A stretch of DNA of 64,000 bases. Origin: Tianweitania populi (GTDB lineage Bacteria > Pseudomonadota > Alphaproteobacteria > Rhizobiales > Rhizobiaceae). Position numbers and translations under genes: made by a program. Numbering within the stretch: the stretch's first letter is position 1; each line of letters starts with the position of its first letter. The notes beneath the pieces are model-generated. The model ran no database searches, was not told where the DNA came from, and was given only the letters and a program-made list of their open reading frames with translations. This document shows, piece by piece, positions 34,946 through 43,247 of this stretch. The stretch spans positions 1,302,001 through 1,366,000 of the forward strand of contig NZ_BMZQ01000001.1 of NCBI RefSeq assembly GCF_014652875.1, written 5' to 3'.

Positions 34946-37630
34946 ATGTCCGATCCCTTTGATTTGCCCTTCTTCGACGAACCCGGCGGCGAACCGGCAC
35001 CTAATCCTCCCGCCCGTAAAGCCGGGGGCGGTATTGCCGCGCGTGCGATGGCGGCGCGTCGCGGCCCTCAAGCGCAAACGCCCGATTACGTCTCGGGCCT
35101 GAACCCCGAACAGCGCCTTGCCGTCGAAACCACGGAAGGTCCCGTACTGGTTCTGGCAGGCGCGGGCACCGGCAAGACGCGCGTGCTCACCACCCGCATC
35201 GCCCACATCCTCGCCACCGGCCGCGCTTACCCCAGCCAGATCCTCGCCGTGACCTTCACCAACAAGGCCGCGCGCGAGATGAAGACGCGTATCGGCGTGC
35301 TGGTGGGCGAAGCGGTCGAAGGCATGCCGTGGCTCGGCACCTTCCACTCCATCGGCGTGAAACTTCTGCGCCGCCATGCCGAACTCGCCGGCCTGCGCTC
35401 GAACTTCACCATCCTCGACACCGACGATGTGATCCGCCTCATCAAGCAGCTGATCCAGGCGGAAGGTCTGGACGACAAGCGCTGGCCCGCGCGCCAGTTC
35501 GCCATGATGATCGATGGCTGGAAGAACAAGGGCTACGGACCCAAGGACATTCCGGAAGGCGACGCCCGCTCCTTCGCCAATGGCAAGGGCCGCGAACTCT
35601 ACCAGGCCTATCAGGACCGCCTGAAGACCTTGAACGCCTGCGACTTCGGCGATCTCCTGTGCCTGCCCATCCGCATGTTCCGCGAGCATCCGGACGTGCT
35701 CGCCGAATATCACCGCAAGTTCAAATACATCCTCGTCGACGAGTATCAGGACACCAACACCGCCCAATATATGTGGCTGCGTCTGCTCGCTCAGCGGCCC
35801 AAGGCTGAACGCCCAACCTCCCCCTTGAGGGGAGGTCGCGCCGAAGGCGCGGGTGGGGGTAGTCTTGGCACTGAGGGTCCCCCACCCCTTACCCCTCCCC
35901 TCCAGGGGGAGGGAGATGCGGCTGCAAGCGAAAACAGAGTCAACCTCTGCTGCGTCGGCGATGACGACCAGTCGATCTACGGCTGGCGCGGCGCGGAGGT
36001 CGACAACATTCTGCGCTTCGAGAAAGACTTTCCGGGCGCGGCCGTCATCCGCCTCGAGCGCAACTACCGCTCCACCGCCCACATCCTCGCCACCGCCTCG
36101 CATCTCATCGCGCATAATGAAGGCCGGCTCGGCAAGACGCTGTTCACCGAACACAGCGATCCCGACGCTTCAAAGGTCATGGTTCATGCCGCCTGGGACT
36201 CGGAGGAGGAAGCGCGCGCGGTCGGCGAAACCATCGAGCAGCTGCAACGCCCCGACCGCGAGGGCCGCCGCCACAACCTCAACGACATGGCGATCCTCGT
36301 GCGCGCGTCGTTCCAGATGCGCGAGTTCGAAGACCGCTTCGTCACGCTCGGCTTGAACTACCGCGTCATTGGCGGCCCGCGCTTTTACGAGCGCCAGGAA
36401 ATCCGCGATGCGATGGCCTATTTCCGCGTCGTTGCCCAGCCGGCCGACGATTTGGCTTTCGAGCGCATCGTCAACACCCCTAAGCGCGGCCTCGGCGAAA
36501 CCACGATCCGCCAGCTGCACGACATTGCGCGTGCTCGCGGCGTGCCGATGCTGACGGCCGCCGAAGACATCGTCGAAACCGAGGAGCTGAAGGCCAAGCC
36601 ACGCGCATCGCTGCGCAATGTCGTCGAAAACTTCCGCCGCTGGCAGAAGATGCTCGACAACACTCCGCATACCGAGCTTGCCGAAATCATCTTCGAGGAA
36701 AGCGGCTACACCGACATGTGGAAGAACGACCGTTCGGCCGAAGCGCCGGGCCGGCTCGAAAATCTCAAGGAGCTCATCCGCTCCATGGAGGAGTATGAGA
36801 GCCTGCGCTCCTTCCTCGAACATGTCGCGCTGGTCATGGATACCGAGCAGAACGCCGAGCAGGACGCGGTCACCATCATGACGCTCCATTCGGCCAAGGG
36901 TCTGGAATATGAAACGGTCTTCCTGCCCGGCTGGGAAGAAGGCCTGTTTCCACACCAGCGCTCCCTTGACGAAGGCGGTCGCTCCGGCCTCGAAGAAGAG
37001 CGCCGCCTGGCCTATGTCGGCGTCACCCGCGCCAAGAAGAACCTGCATATCTGGTTCGTCTCGAACCGCCGCATTCACGGCCTCTGGCAGTCCACCATCC
37101 CCTCGCGCTTCCTCGACGAACTGCCCGAAGCCCATGTCGACGTGGCGGAAGCCGGCTCGTCCTATGGCGGCTATGGCGGGGCCTTCGCGCAGGGGCGCGG
37201 GGGTAATCGCCAGAACCCCTACGGCGCATCCCGCTTTGATTCCGTAGGGTCCGGCAACAATGCCGGCTCCGGCTCCTTCTCCAACACCTACGCCACCCCC
37301 GGCTGGGCCCGCGCCCAAGCCAACAAAACCGCCGCCACCGACCGCAACTGGGGCACCCGCTCAGGCGCGGGCGTCGAGCGCATCGGCTACGGCGAAACCG
37401 ATTCCCAACGCGGCGCCGGCCGAGGCTCCGTCAAAACCCGCACCATCGAAGGCGAACTCATCGCCAAATCCACAATGGACACCCCGTCGGCGTTCTCAGT
37501 GGGCGACCGGGTGTTTCACCAGAAGTTCGGCAACGGGAATGTCGCGGCGATCGAGGGCAACAAGCTGACGATCGATTTTGACAAGGCGGGGCAGAAGCGG
37601 GTGCTGGATGGGTTTGTGACGGGGGTTTGA
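34946..37630 (+). CDS. uvrD: UvrD/PcrA-family DNA helicase with an in-frame repeat insertion
   Basis: An 894-residue SF1A 3'-5' helicase. Walker A AGAGTGKT is at 71-78; the Walker B box DEYQDTN is near 270; motif III GDDDQSIYGWRG follows. The C-terminal helicase block HSAKGLEYETVFLPGWEEG and VGVTRAKKNL are present. Between motifs II and III, the frame reads straight through a palindromic repeat that adds about 34 residues rich in Gly and Pro (see 35812-35915). The C-terminus has a Gly/Asn/Ser-rich linker (about 735-815) and a PcrA-like DNA-binding tail (VFHQKFGNGNV). The ATG at 34946 is chosen over a TTG nine nt upstream. Works in mismatch and nucleotide-excision repair. Confidence 0.92.
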   Translation: MSDPFDLPFFDEPGGEPAPNPPARKAGGGIAARAMAARRGPQAQTPDYVSGLNPEQRLAVETTEGPVLVLAGAGTGKTRVLTTRIAHILATGRAYPSQILAVTFTNKAAREMKTRIGVLVGEAVEGMPWLGTFHSIGVKLLRRHAELAGLRSNFTILDTDDVIRLIKQLIQAEGLDDKRWPARQFAMMIDGWKNKGYGPKDIPEGDARSFANGKGRELYQAYQDRLKTLNACDFGDLLCLPIRMFREHPDVLAEYHRKFKYILVDEYQDTNTAQYMWLRLLAQRPKAERPTSPLRGGRAEGAGGGSLGTEGPPPLTPPLQGEGDAAASENRVNLCCVGDDDQSIYGWRGAEVDNILRFEKDFPGAAVIRLERNYRSTAHILATASHLIAHNEGRLGKTLFTEHSDPDASKVMVHAAWDSEEEARAVGETIEQLQRPDREGRRHNLNDMAILVRASFQMREFEDRFVTLGLNYRVIGGPRFYERQEIRDAMAYFRVVAQPADDLAFERIVNTPKRGLGETTIRQLHDIARARGVPMLTAAEDIVETEELKAKPRASLRNVVENFRRWQKMLDNTPHTELAEIIFEESGYTDMWKNDRSAEAPGRLENLKELIRSMEEYESLRSFLEHVALVMDTEQNAEQDAVTIMTLHSAKGLEYETVFLPGWEEGLFPHQRSLDEGGRSGLEEERRLAYVGVTRAKKNLHIWFVSNRRIHGLWQSTIPSRFLDELPEAHVDVAEAGSSYGGYGGAFAQGRGGNRQNPYGASRFDSVGSGNNAGSGSFSNTYATPGWARAQANKTAATDRNWGTRSGAGVERIGYGETDSQRGAGRGSVKTRTIEGELIAKSTMDTPSAFSVGDRVFHQKFGNGNVAAIEGNKLTIDFDKAGQKRVLDGFVTGV
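35812..35915 (+). repeat. palindromic intergenic-type repeat inserted in-frame in uvrD
   Basis: A nested palindrome of about 100 bp. The left hairpin is CCTCCCC (35817-35823) with GGGGAGG (35829-35835), a right hairpin is CCCTCCCC with GGGGGAGGG ending near 35913, and between them GGGTGGGGG pairs with CCCCCACCC. Such C-rich/G-rich palindromes occur as dispersed repeats between genes in many Hyphomicrobiales. Here the element lies inside a coding sequence and keeps the frame open. Confidence 0.85.
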
Positions 37631-37817
37631 GGGGCAGCTAATTCAATCAGGAAAAGAGCCTACTTGAAGTCCCAGGGCTACTATTACGAACAATCCCGCG
37701 ACGCACTGTCAATCGCAATGTATCCAGCGATCGGATTCCACGTTGGATGACTTTGTCGCTCCGATGTTTTATGGCACATCTAGGATTAAGGTGCTTTAGA
37801 CGGGAGGACAATAGTTC

Positions 37818-38980
37818 ATGAAGATACGGAATCTTGTAATCTCAAATTTTCGAGGTATCCAGCGTGTCGAGGCTACTGACCTGGGCGACACGATCATCAT
37901 CGCCGGCCAAAATGGTTCTGGAAAGTCTTGTCTGTTTGATGCGATAAGATTGCTGAAATCAACATATGGAGGATATCAGCAAAATGAGTGGCAAAATTTT
38001 TTCGGCGAATTTGCCATTCAACTTCACGGCAGCTCAAAACACCTAAGCGGCCTTTTCAATGATCCAACTAAAGATATAGAGATTGAGGCGCAGTTTGTTC
38101 TTCGAGATGACGAGAGAGCCTACGTAACCGCTCATGCGGCTGAACTTCTAGAGCAAACAATATGGCAAACTGTCCTTCCGGAAGCTTTTCAATGGGGCGG
38201 ATACCGGAAGGCTATGTTCGCAGCCCAGTTCCGAGATCAACAACCTGTCGTTTTGCAGCGCGTTGCCAATGAACTGCCTCAGCTTCAGCAAGAACTTGCT
38301 CTTCCCCTTCTTACTGCGCGCGTAAAAATAGATTCGGCCGGTCAGATCATAATTACTGACTCAAAGGCCCTCAGTGTAATCTTTAGCAATTATCGACCCC
38401 GGAACATTGGCGTTATAGACTTTCACGGAGCACAGCGTCATTACGGACGTGAAGCGGTTCAAGGCATCAACCTCAGCCTTGAGCAAACTAACCTGTCGTA
38501 CAGTCAGCATACGCTATATAATTATAATAACAAATACAACAATGTGAAAAGCGAAATGGCTGGAAATTTCATCAAGGAGCTACTTGCTGAAAAAGCAAAC
38601 AGCCAACGATACAATGAAGAGGCATCGCTTGTTGATACTTTGAAGGAGCTCTTTGATTCGTTTTTTCCGGATAAGAGATTTGAAGGACCACAACCGACAT
38701 CTGACGGAAGCCTATCATTTCCTGTAACTACTCAGAACGGAAGCACCCACGATCTTGATGAATTAAGCTCGGGGGAGAAAGAAATATTATATGGATATCT
38801 CCGTATCCGTAGTTCTGCACCGAGGAATTCTATAATCTTGCTTGATGAGCCTGAACTACACCTCAATCCACGGCTTATTCGCGGTCTACCTGAGTTCTAC
38901 AAAAAGCATTTAGGCGAAGCGTTACAAAACCAGATTTGGTTGGTTACGCACTCGGATGCTCTGATCCGAGAGGCTGTTGG
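37818..38980 (+). pseudogene. AAA-family ATPase with C-terminal DUF4435-like domain, N-terminal part (split by IS)
   Basis: This is the 5' part (387 codons plus 2 nt) of a gene interrupted by an IS at 38981. It encodes a RecF/OLD-like ATPase: MKIRNLVISNFRGIQRVEA, then Walker A AGQNGSGKS (about residues 29-37), the ABC-signature-like LSSGEKEILYGY and Walker B IILLDEPELHLNP. The last bases (38976-38980, GTTGG) are the target duplication. The gene is AT-rich compared with the flanks, which indicates transfer. Reading into the IS adds about 15 foreign residues before a stop at 39026. Together with 40305-41238, one 698-codon frame is restored. Possible antiviral or DNA-repair ATPase; the role is not shown. 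Confidence 0.88.
38976..38980. repeat. left target-site duplication (GTTGG)
   Basis: The five bases before the IS are repeated after it at 40300-40304. IS2-group elements generate 5-bp duplications, which fits. Confidence 0.85.
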
Positions 38981-39012
38981 TGGAGTGCCCCCCGTTTCAC
39001 CGGACAGGTCGG

Positions 39013-39840
39013 CTAGGTTGATTTAGCCCTGATGAATTGCCGAGGGGAAGCCATCTTGAGCGCGGAATGGGGATGGATTTCGTTGTAGTCCTCGATCCAT
39101 CCGTCGATGAGCCGGAGCGCCGTTTCGGCGTCCGGTAGTGCCGAGGTGCGGATGTAATCCCGCTTCAGGGTTTTGACGAATGCCTCGGACATGCCGTTCG
39201 ACTGTGGGCTGGCCACCGGCGTGAAGCAGGGCGTCAGATTGAGCGCCTGGGCAAAGAGCCTGGTTTCCCGTGCTGTATAAGCCGAACCGTTGTCCGAGAG
39301 ATGCTCGATAGCGTGCGGGGCTCGGGTTGCTGCGAACCGCTTTTCGACTGCCTCCAACATCATGTCGCGCACGTTTGAGCCGGAAATGCCTGCATTGGCG
39401 ACCGCCGTCCAGGCGATGATCTCCCGGTCGAAGGCGTCGATGATGAAGGCGTGACGAATGACCTCGCCATTCCAGCAGGTGAACTCCAGACCGTCCGAGC
39501 ACCAGCGCAGGTTGGAGCGCATGACCATGACCTTGCCGTCGTGGAGGCGGCCCTTGCGAACGGCCGTATGCTTCTCCAGTAGCATGGCGTGGTTGCCCAT
39601 GATGCGATGAACCCGTTTGGCGTTGACGACAGGCTTATCGGCGGCTCGCCTTTCGCGATTGAGGAGCGCGGCGACCCGCCGATAGCCATAGGTTGGCCTT
39701 TGATCCACGAGCCTGCGAATGGCGGGCAGAAGCTCTGCATCCTCGACCTTGTGGTATGGCCCGCGCGGCTTTGATTTGCCTTTCAGCCGCTCGACGAGGT
39801 TGGAACGGGAGACGCCCAGCGTGTCTGCGACGGTCTTCAT
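39013..39840 (-). CDS. IS2-group transposase OrfB
   Basis: A 275-residue transposase with an rve integrase core. The DDE residues are visible: Asp in RWCSDGLEFTCW, Asp in LSDNGSAYTARE, and Glu in NGMSEAFVKTLKRDYI. The N-terminal part (LVDQRPTYGYRRVAALLNRE) is the HTH_21-like region of IS3 family OrfB. It overlaps the orfA stop by four bases (ATGA) and would normally be made as the C-terminal part of the frameshifted OrfAB protein. Confidence 0.95.
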   Translation of the reverse strand: MKTVADTLGVSRSNLVERLKGKSKPRGPYHKVEDAELLPAIRRLVDQRPTYGYRRVAALLNRERRAADKPVVNAKRVHRIMGNHAMLLEKHTAVRKGRLHDGKVMVMRSNLRWCSDGLEFTCWNGEVIRHAFIIDAFDREIIAWTAVANAGISGSNVRDMMLEAVEKRFAATRAPHAIEHLSDNGSAYTARETRLFAQALNLTPCFTPVASPQSNGMSEAFVKTLKRDYIRTSALPDAETALRLIDGWIEDYNEIHPHSALKMASPRQFIRAKST

Positions 39841-40226
39841 CGGGAACCGTCCTTCGGCAACAAGATCGGCCGCGATATCCGTTTTTTTGAGTCCGCTTTG
39901 AAAAGGGCTTCGCGGAGGATTTCGACCTCCATCGTCTTACGGCCGAGCATGCGCTCCAACTCGCGGACGCGATCTTCCAGCTTCTTCACTTCCGAATTGC
40001 CGACCACCGGCTCGTCAGAATCCACGGCTGCAGTACCTCCCTCGCTCAAGAGCCTGCGCCACCGATAAAGCAGGTTAGGCGCAACGCCATGGCGGCGAGC
40101 GGTGGACGATACCGTCTCGCCTGGTTCGAAACTCTGCTCAATGATTGTCAGCTTCTGCTGGGTTGTCCACCGCCTGCGGCGAACATCACCCGTCAGCAAT
40201 TCAACGTGTCGATACTCGTTAGACAT
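39837..40226 (-). CDS. IS2-group OrfA (HTH protein)
   Basis: A 129-residue protein with a helix-turn-helix (RRRWTTQQKLTIIEQSF and ARRHGVAPNLLYRWRRLL) and a leucine-zipper-like helix (VKKLEDRVRELERMLGRK), as in IS2 InsC. An A7C slippery run lies near the 3' end (39882-39888), where a -1 shift would carry translation into the orfB frame. Confidence 0.93.
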   Translation of the reverse strand: MSNEYRHVELLTGDVRRRRWTTQQKLTIIEQSFEPGETVSSTARRHGVAPNLLYRWRRLLSEGGTAAVDSDEPVVGNSEVKKLEDRVRELERMLGRKTMEVEILREALFKADSKKRISRPILLPKDGSR

Positions 40227-40299
40227 AAGCCTGTCCTCAAGCCTGTGCTTGAGCCTTTCTGCTTATGCCGACTGTCCGGTCGAAATGGGGGGCAGTTCA

Positions 40300-40304
40300 G
40301 TTGG
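40300..40304. repeat. right target-site duplication (GTTGG)
   Basis: Second copy of the GTTGG at 38976-38980, directly after the right IS end. Confidence 0.85.
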
Positions 40305-41238
40305 GCGACCGGGTTTCAATGTCTTCCACATGCTTCCCTGCGGAGCTGATCGTAGAGAAACATCTCAGATTCGACCACTCGCGGTTACCGCCGACCTGGA
40401 TGTAGTACTGGCTGATCTAGTCGGCGACTTGGCAGCATACCGTCCCGGCGGGAAAGGCTTGATCTTTGAAGGCGGAGGTGACTCAGACTTTGATAAGGCA
40501 TTTGTCGGACAGCTGTTCGCCACTGAACTCCGCGGTATTAATCTCATCTCGGGAACGAACAAAGAGAGGGTCAAATTATTACATCAGGTTCTAAGCCGCG
40601 CTTACGAAAAAGGCGATCTTCCAACTAAATATTATGCTGTCACCGACCGGGACACCCTTGACGGGAACGAAGACAGTCCAGCGGTTAACCGGTTCCAATG
40701 GGACGTATACCACATCGAGAACTTCCTCTTAGTAGAGAATATTGTGTGTGACGTGGCCAACTCCTTAGGGCTTTCGAATAGATATACGCCGGATACCATT
40801 ACAAATGCGCTGTCACTAGCGGCGAGGAAGGTTGTGTCTGAGGTTCTCATTCATAGAATGCGTACGCACGCCAACAAATTACTTATAAATTCTATAAACC
40901 TCGGATTTTCTCCCAACACGCTAACCATCGGTAAAGAGTTAGGAAGTGCAGTCTCGCGATCTGTCGAGCGCATCAACGGGATACTCACAACCGCCCTTTC
41001 AGAGTCCAAGCTTGTAGATGAAGAGCAACGAATTCGAGAGGATATTGAGCAAAGTTTTGCGAATGGTACCTGGAAGAACACCTTGCCGGGTCGCGAGATA
41101 TTGAAAAGGTTCTGTGACGATGAGAACCTTGGCATTGGCTATGAGGTGTTTAGAAATCTACTAGTCAGCAAGATGGTTGACTTAGGTCATAAGCCCGAAG
41201 GTATGCGCAGGATCATAGAGACTGTAAGAGACGACTGA
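40305..41238 (+). pseudogene. AAA ATPase / DUF4435-like gene, C-terminal part (split by IS)
   Basis: This is the 3' part (1 nt plus 311 codons including stop) of the gene interrupted at 38981. The joined junction reads REAVG then RPGFNVFHMLP, as expected for an uninterrupted AAA/DUF4435 protein. The segment GLIFEGGGDSDFDKAFVG, the downstream YYAVTDRD and the YHIENFLL box match a DUF4435/TOPRIM-like domain. The rest to the C-terminus is helical. An ATG at 40285, provided by the right IS end, is in frame and could give a separate 317-residue polypeptide; without it the fragment has no start. Base composition is AT-rich like the first part. Confidence 0.85.
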
Positions 41239-41413
41239 CAGGGCTGTTTAAGTCGCCAATTATTCAGGCTCTGAGAACCTATCGGGACTGCTCTGAGGAG
41301 GAGCTAAATGACGGGTGTTCTAGCTTGGCACGGCGACTCCCTCACCGGTTTCGCCACTGACGCGCCGATCCGCCCTTCTCCCGTAAAAGGAAGGAACCCC
41401 ACTCATACCTCCA

Positions 41414-41550
41414 CACTTTCGTCATCCTCGGGCTTGACCCGAGGATCCATGCCAGAACGCTCCTCTCACGCCGACGATGCCGGTTTTCCTCCCTTTTCTT
41501 TGACTGTTTCGGCGTGGAGCCTCGGGTCGAGCCCGAGGGTGACGAAAGTG
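41414..41550. repeat. 137-bp palindromic repeat element
   Basis: Terminal inverted arms CACTTTCGTCATCCTCGGG (41414-41432) and CCCGAGGGTGACGAAAGTG (41532-41550) pair except for one mismatch. Each arm also folds on itself (CCTCGGG with CCCGAGG). The sequence TCGTCATCCTCGGGCTTGACCCGAGG is of the kind seen as a dispersed repeat in many Hyphomicrobiales genomes, as I recall it. Confidence 0.8.
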
Positions 41551-41839
41551 GTAAGGGTGCCGCTAAGCCTTTGATGCTGGTGCGCTGTGATCTTCACGCC
41601 AAGAAAAATCTATCCACCCCCCTCCCAACTCCCCCTATCCTCCACCCATCGCCCTCGTTGGGAACTCTGGTGCGCACCGGGGATCAGAGGAGGGCGGCGG
41701 TGTCCGGGCTGGTTGCGCGACGGTAGCGTGATCTGGAGGTAATCAGTCCTCCGTAAGCCGGGGCCACGAGCCGGTTCAGCGCTGTTTCGGACCTTTCCAG
41801 GGGGAAAGCCATCCGAACAGCCCCCCGGTGCCGCGGCAA

Positions 41840-41956
41840 GACCACCGACGGACGCGAAACCACCCGCGCCGTACAAACTATCATCAAAGGCGCGGGGTTT
41901 CGCGTCCGCTTCCCAAGCAACCAGCGCGGGAAGTCGGAAACCTGTGTCCGGTGGTC
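41840..41956. other. large stem-loop domain of unknown function
   Basis: The inner hairpin pairs GGACGCGAAACC-CCGCGCC (41850-41870) with GGCGCGGGGTTTCGCGTCC (41889-41907) around an 18-nt loop, with a two-base bulge. An outer stem joins GACCACCG (41840-41847) and CGGTGGTC (41949-41956). I do not recognise it as RNase P, SRP or another known RNA. Confidence 0.5.
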
Positions 41957-42146
41957 AAGCGCAAACCAAATGGTCGGCGCGGCACTACGGAGGTCCGGCA
42001 CAAGTGCTCAGCGGAAAGGATGGCGAATGCAAGCAACCCGATGCTCGCCCTTCCCTACCGTCCTAAAACTTTCGCGGCTTGCCCGGAACCGGACTGCAAC
42101 AGTTCTGTTTCCCGTCCTCAAAACAACAACAAAAAGCATACAGGGA

Positions 42147-43238
42147 ATGGCAGTGACGATTGCTGAGGATACGCTCCTTGTTCTCGCCCCTCCGCAGATG
42201 GACCTGGCGCGGTCGGAACAGCTGCTTCAGCAGAATGGCGTGAAGCATTATCGTTGCGAGGATGTGGCAGAACTCGCCGCACTCGCACCCATGGCGGGCG
42301 GTGCCATGGTGTCGGAAGACAGTCTCGTTGGGGTGGATACCGGCGCGCTCGTGCGCATGCTGGAAGGCCAGCCGCCCTGGTCGGATTTCCCGTTCCTGAT
42401 GATGGTCGAGCGCAACGACGACGCCGACGACGATGAGCGCCTGGAGCGCTTTGCCAAGCTCGGCAACGTCACCTTCGTGGAACAGCCCTATCTACCGTTC
42501 TGCTTCATCGGCAATGTTAAGACCATGCTGAACAGCCGCCAGCGCCAATATCGCGCGCGCCGCCAGTTCGAAAACATGGCCCGCGTCGATCGCGACCTCG
42601 CATCCGGGCTGGAGCGCCAGCGCCTGCTGGTGCGCGAACTGCATCATCGGGTGAAGAACACGCTGGCCACCGTCCAGGCCCTGATGAGCTCCACCGCCCG
42701 CTCCTCGCTCACGGTGGAAGAATTCCGCCAGGCCCTGCTCGGCCGCATTTCGGCAATGGCCCATGTCCACGAGGTCCTGACCGAAGACAAGTGGCAGGAG
42801 GCGCCGCTCCGCGCGCTGTTCGCCTCCCAGCTCGAGCCGGAAGCCGGCCCCGACTTCAAGGGCGAAGCCAGGATCGACGGGCCGGACATCAAGATCCCCT
42901 CCCACCTCGCCGTCCCGCTCGGCATGGCCGTGCATGAGCTGACGATCAACGCGCTGAAATACGGCGCCCTGTCTCAAGCCGGCGGCACCGTCGCCGTGTC
43001 ATGGGAAGTGGAAGCAGCACCTGATCGCATGATGCTGCGGATCGAATGGCGCGAAGAAGGCGGCCCGCCTACCCCCGTCCCGCGCCGCCGCGGCTTCGGC
43101 TCGCAGTTCCTCGAACGCGTGCTGCGCCAGCAGGCCGCCGCCGATGTCGAGCTGAACTACCATCCAGCCGGCCTGCAGGTCATCATCCACATGCCCCTGC
43201 CCGAGCGCACGTCCTTCCACCTCTTTACGGACGCGTGA
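42147..43238 (+). CDS. HWE-family sensor histidine kinase
   Basis: A 363-residue protein. The N-terminal part (about 1-145) looks like a response-regulator-like receiver without the usual membrane segment. The dimerisation box LHHRVKN (165-171) has H167 as the likely phosphorylated histidine. The ATP-binding domain has the HWE hallmarks: His in VHELTINALKYGAL and the WRE in IEWREEGGPP. HWE kinases act in stress and light signalling in alphaproteobacteria, often with PhyR; no such gene is adjacent. The ATG at 42147 directly follows AGGGA, so a GTG two codons later (42153) is a better-spaced start. Confidence 0.88.
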   Translation: MAVTIAEDTLLVLAPPQMDLARSEQLLQQNGVKHYRCEDVAELAALAPMAGGAMVSEDSLVGVDTGALVRMLEGQPPWSDFPFLMMVERNDDADDDERLERFAKLGNVTFVEQPYLPFCFIGNVKTMLNSRQRQYRARRQFENMARVDRDLASGLERQRLLVRELHHRVKNTLATVQALMSSTARSSLTVEEFRQALLGRISAMAHVHEVLTEDKWQEAPLRALFASQLEPEAGPDFKGEARIDGPDIKIPSHLAVPLGMAVHELTINALKYGALSQAGGTVAVSWEVEAAPDRMMLRIEWREEGGPPTPVPRRRGFGSQFLERVLRQQAAADVELNYHPAGLQVIIHMPLPERTSFHLFTDA

Positions 43239-43247
43239 TAGGATCGC

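Larger units (their letters stand above)
38981..40299 (-). mobile_element. IS3-family (IS2-group) insertion sequence, 1,319 bp
   Basis: The element is bounded by imperfect terminal inverted repeats (TGGAGTGCCCCCCGTTTC at the left; TGAACTGCCCCCCATTTC as the complement of the right end), which continue into an ACCGGACA block. It carries orfA and orfB on the minus strand, and is flanked by GTTGG direct repeats. The orfA and orfB products resemble IS2 InsC and InsD. An A7C run at 39882-39888 in orfA is placed to give the -1 frameshift that makes the OrfAB transposase. Confidence 0.93.
41240..42146. other. gene-free, repeat-rich stretch of about 900 bp
   Basis: No gene is supported here. The stretch holds a 137-bp palindromic element (41414-41550), a C-rich tract near 41620-41650, a small hairpin (41735-41752), and a large stem-loop domain (41840-41956). 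An A-rich tract (AAACAACAACAAAAAG) lies just before the kinase start. The open frames in both directions are short, and the minus-strand one (41684-42001) crosses the stem-loop domain. Confidence 0.6.

Noticed and set aside
34553-36154. 533-codon minus-strand frame over the kinase-like and uvrD genes
   Set aside because: It runs antisense through two recognised genes and shows no family signature.
38983-38988. Shorter IS boundary at TGCCCCCC with a 3-bp target duplication
   Set aside because: Flanks would be GAG and GTT, which do not match. Extending the ends to TGGAG/TTCA gives matching inverted repeats and the 5-bp GTTGG duplication expected for IS2 relatives.
41684-42001. 105-codon minus-strand ORF in the gene-free stretch
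   Set aside because: It crosses the strong stem-loop at 41840-41956 and shows no known domain or Shine-Dalgarno; open frame by base composition is likely. Kept as part of the structured-region finding.
41580-42010. RNase P RNA or other known structural RNA
   Set aside because: The RNase P core (GAGGAAAGTCCGGAC-like) is missing, and no SRP or 6S pattern was seen.
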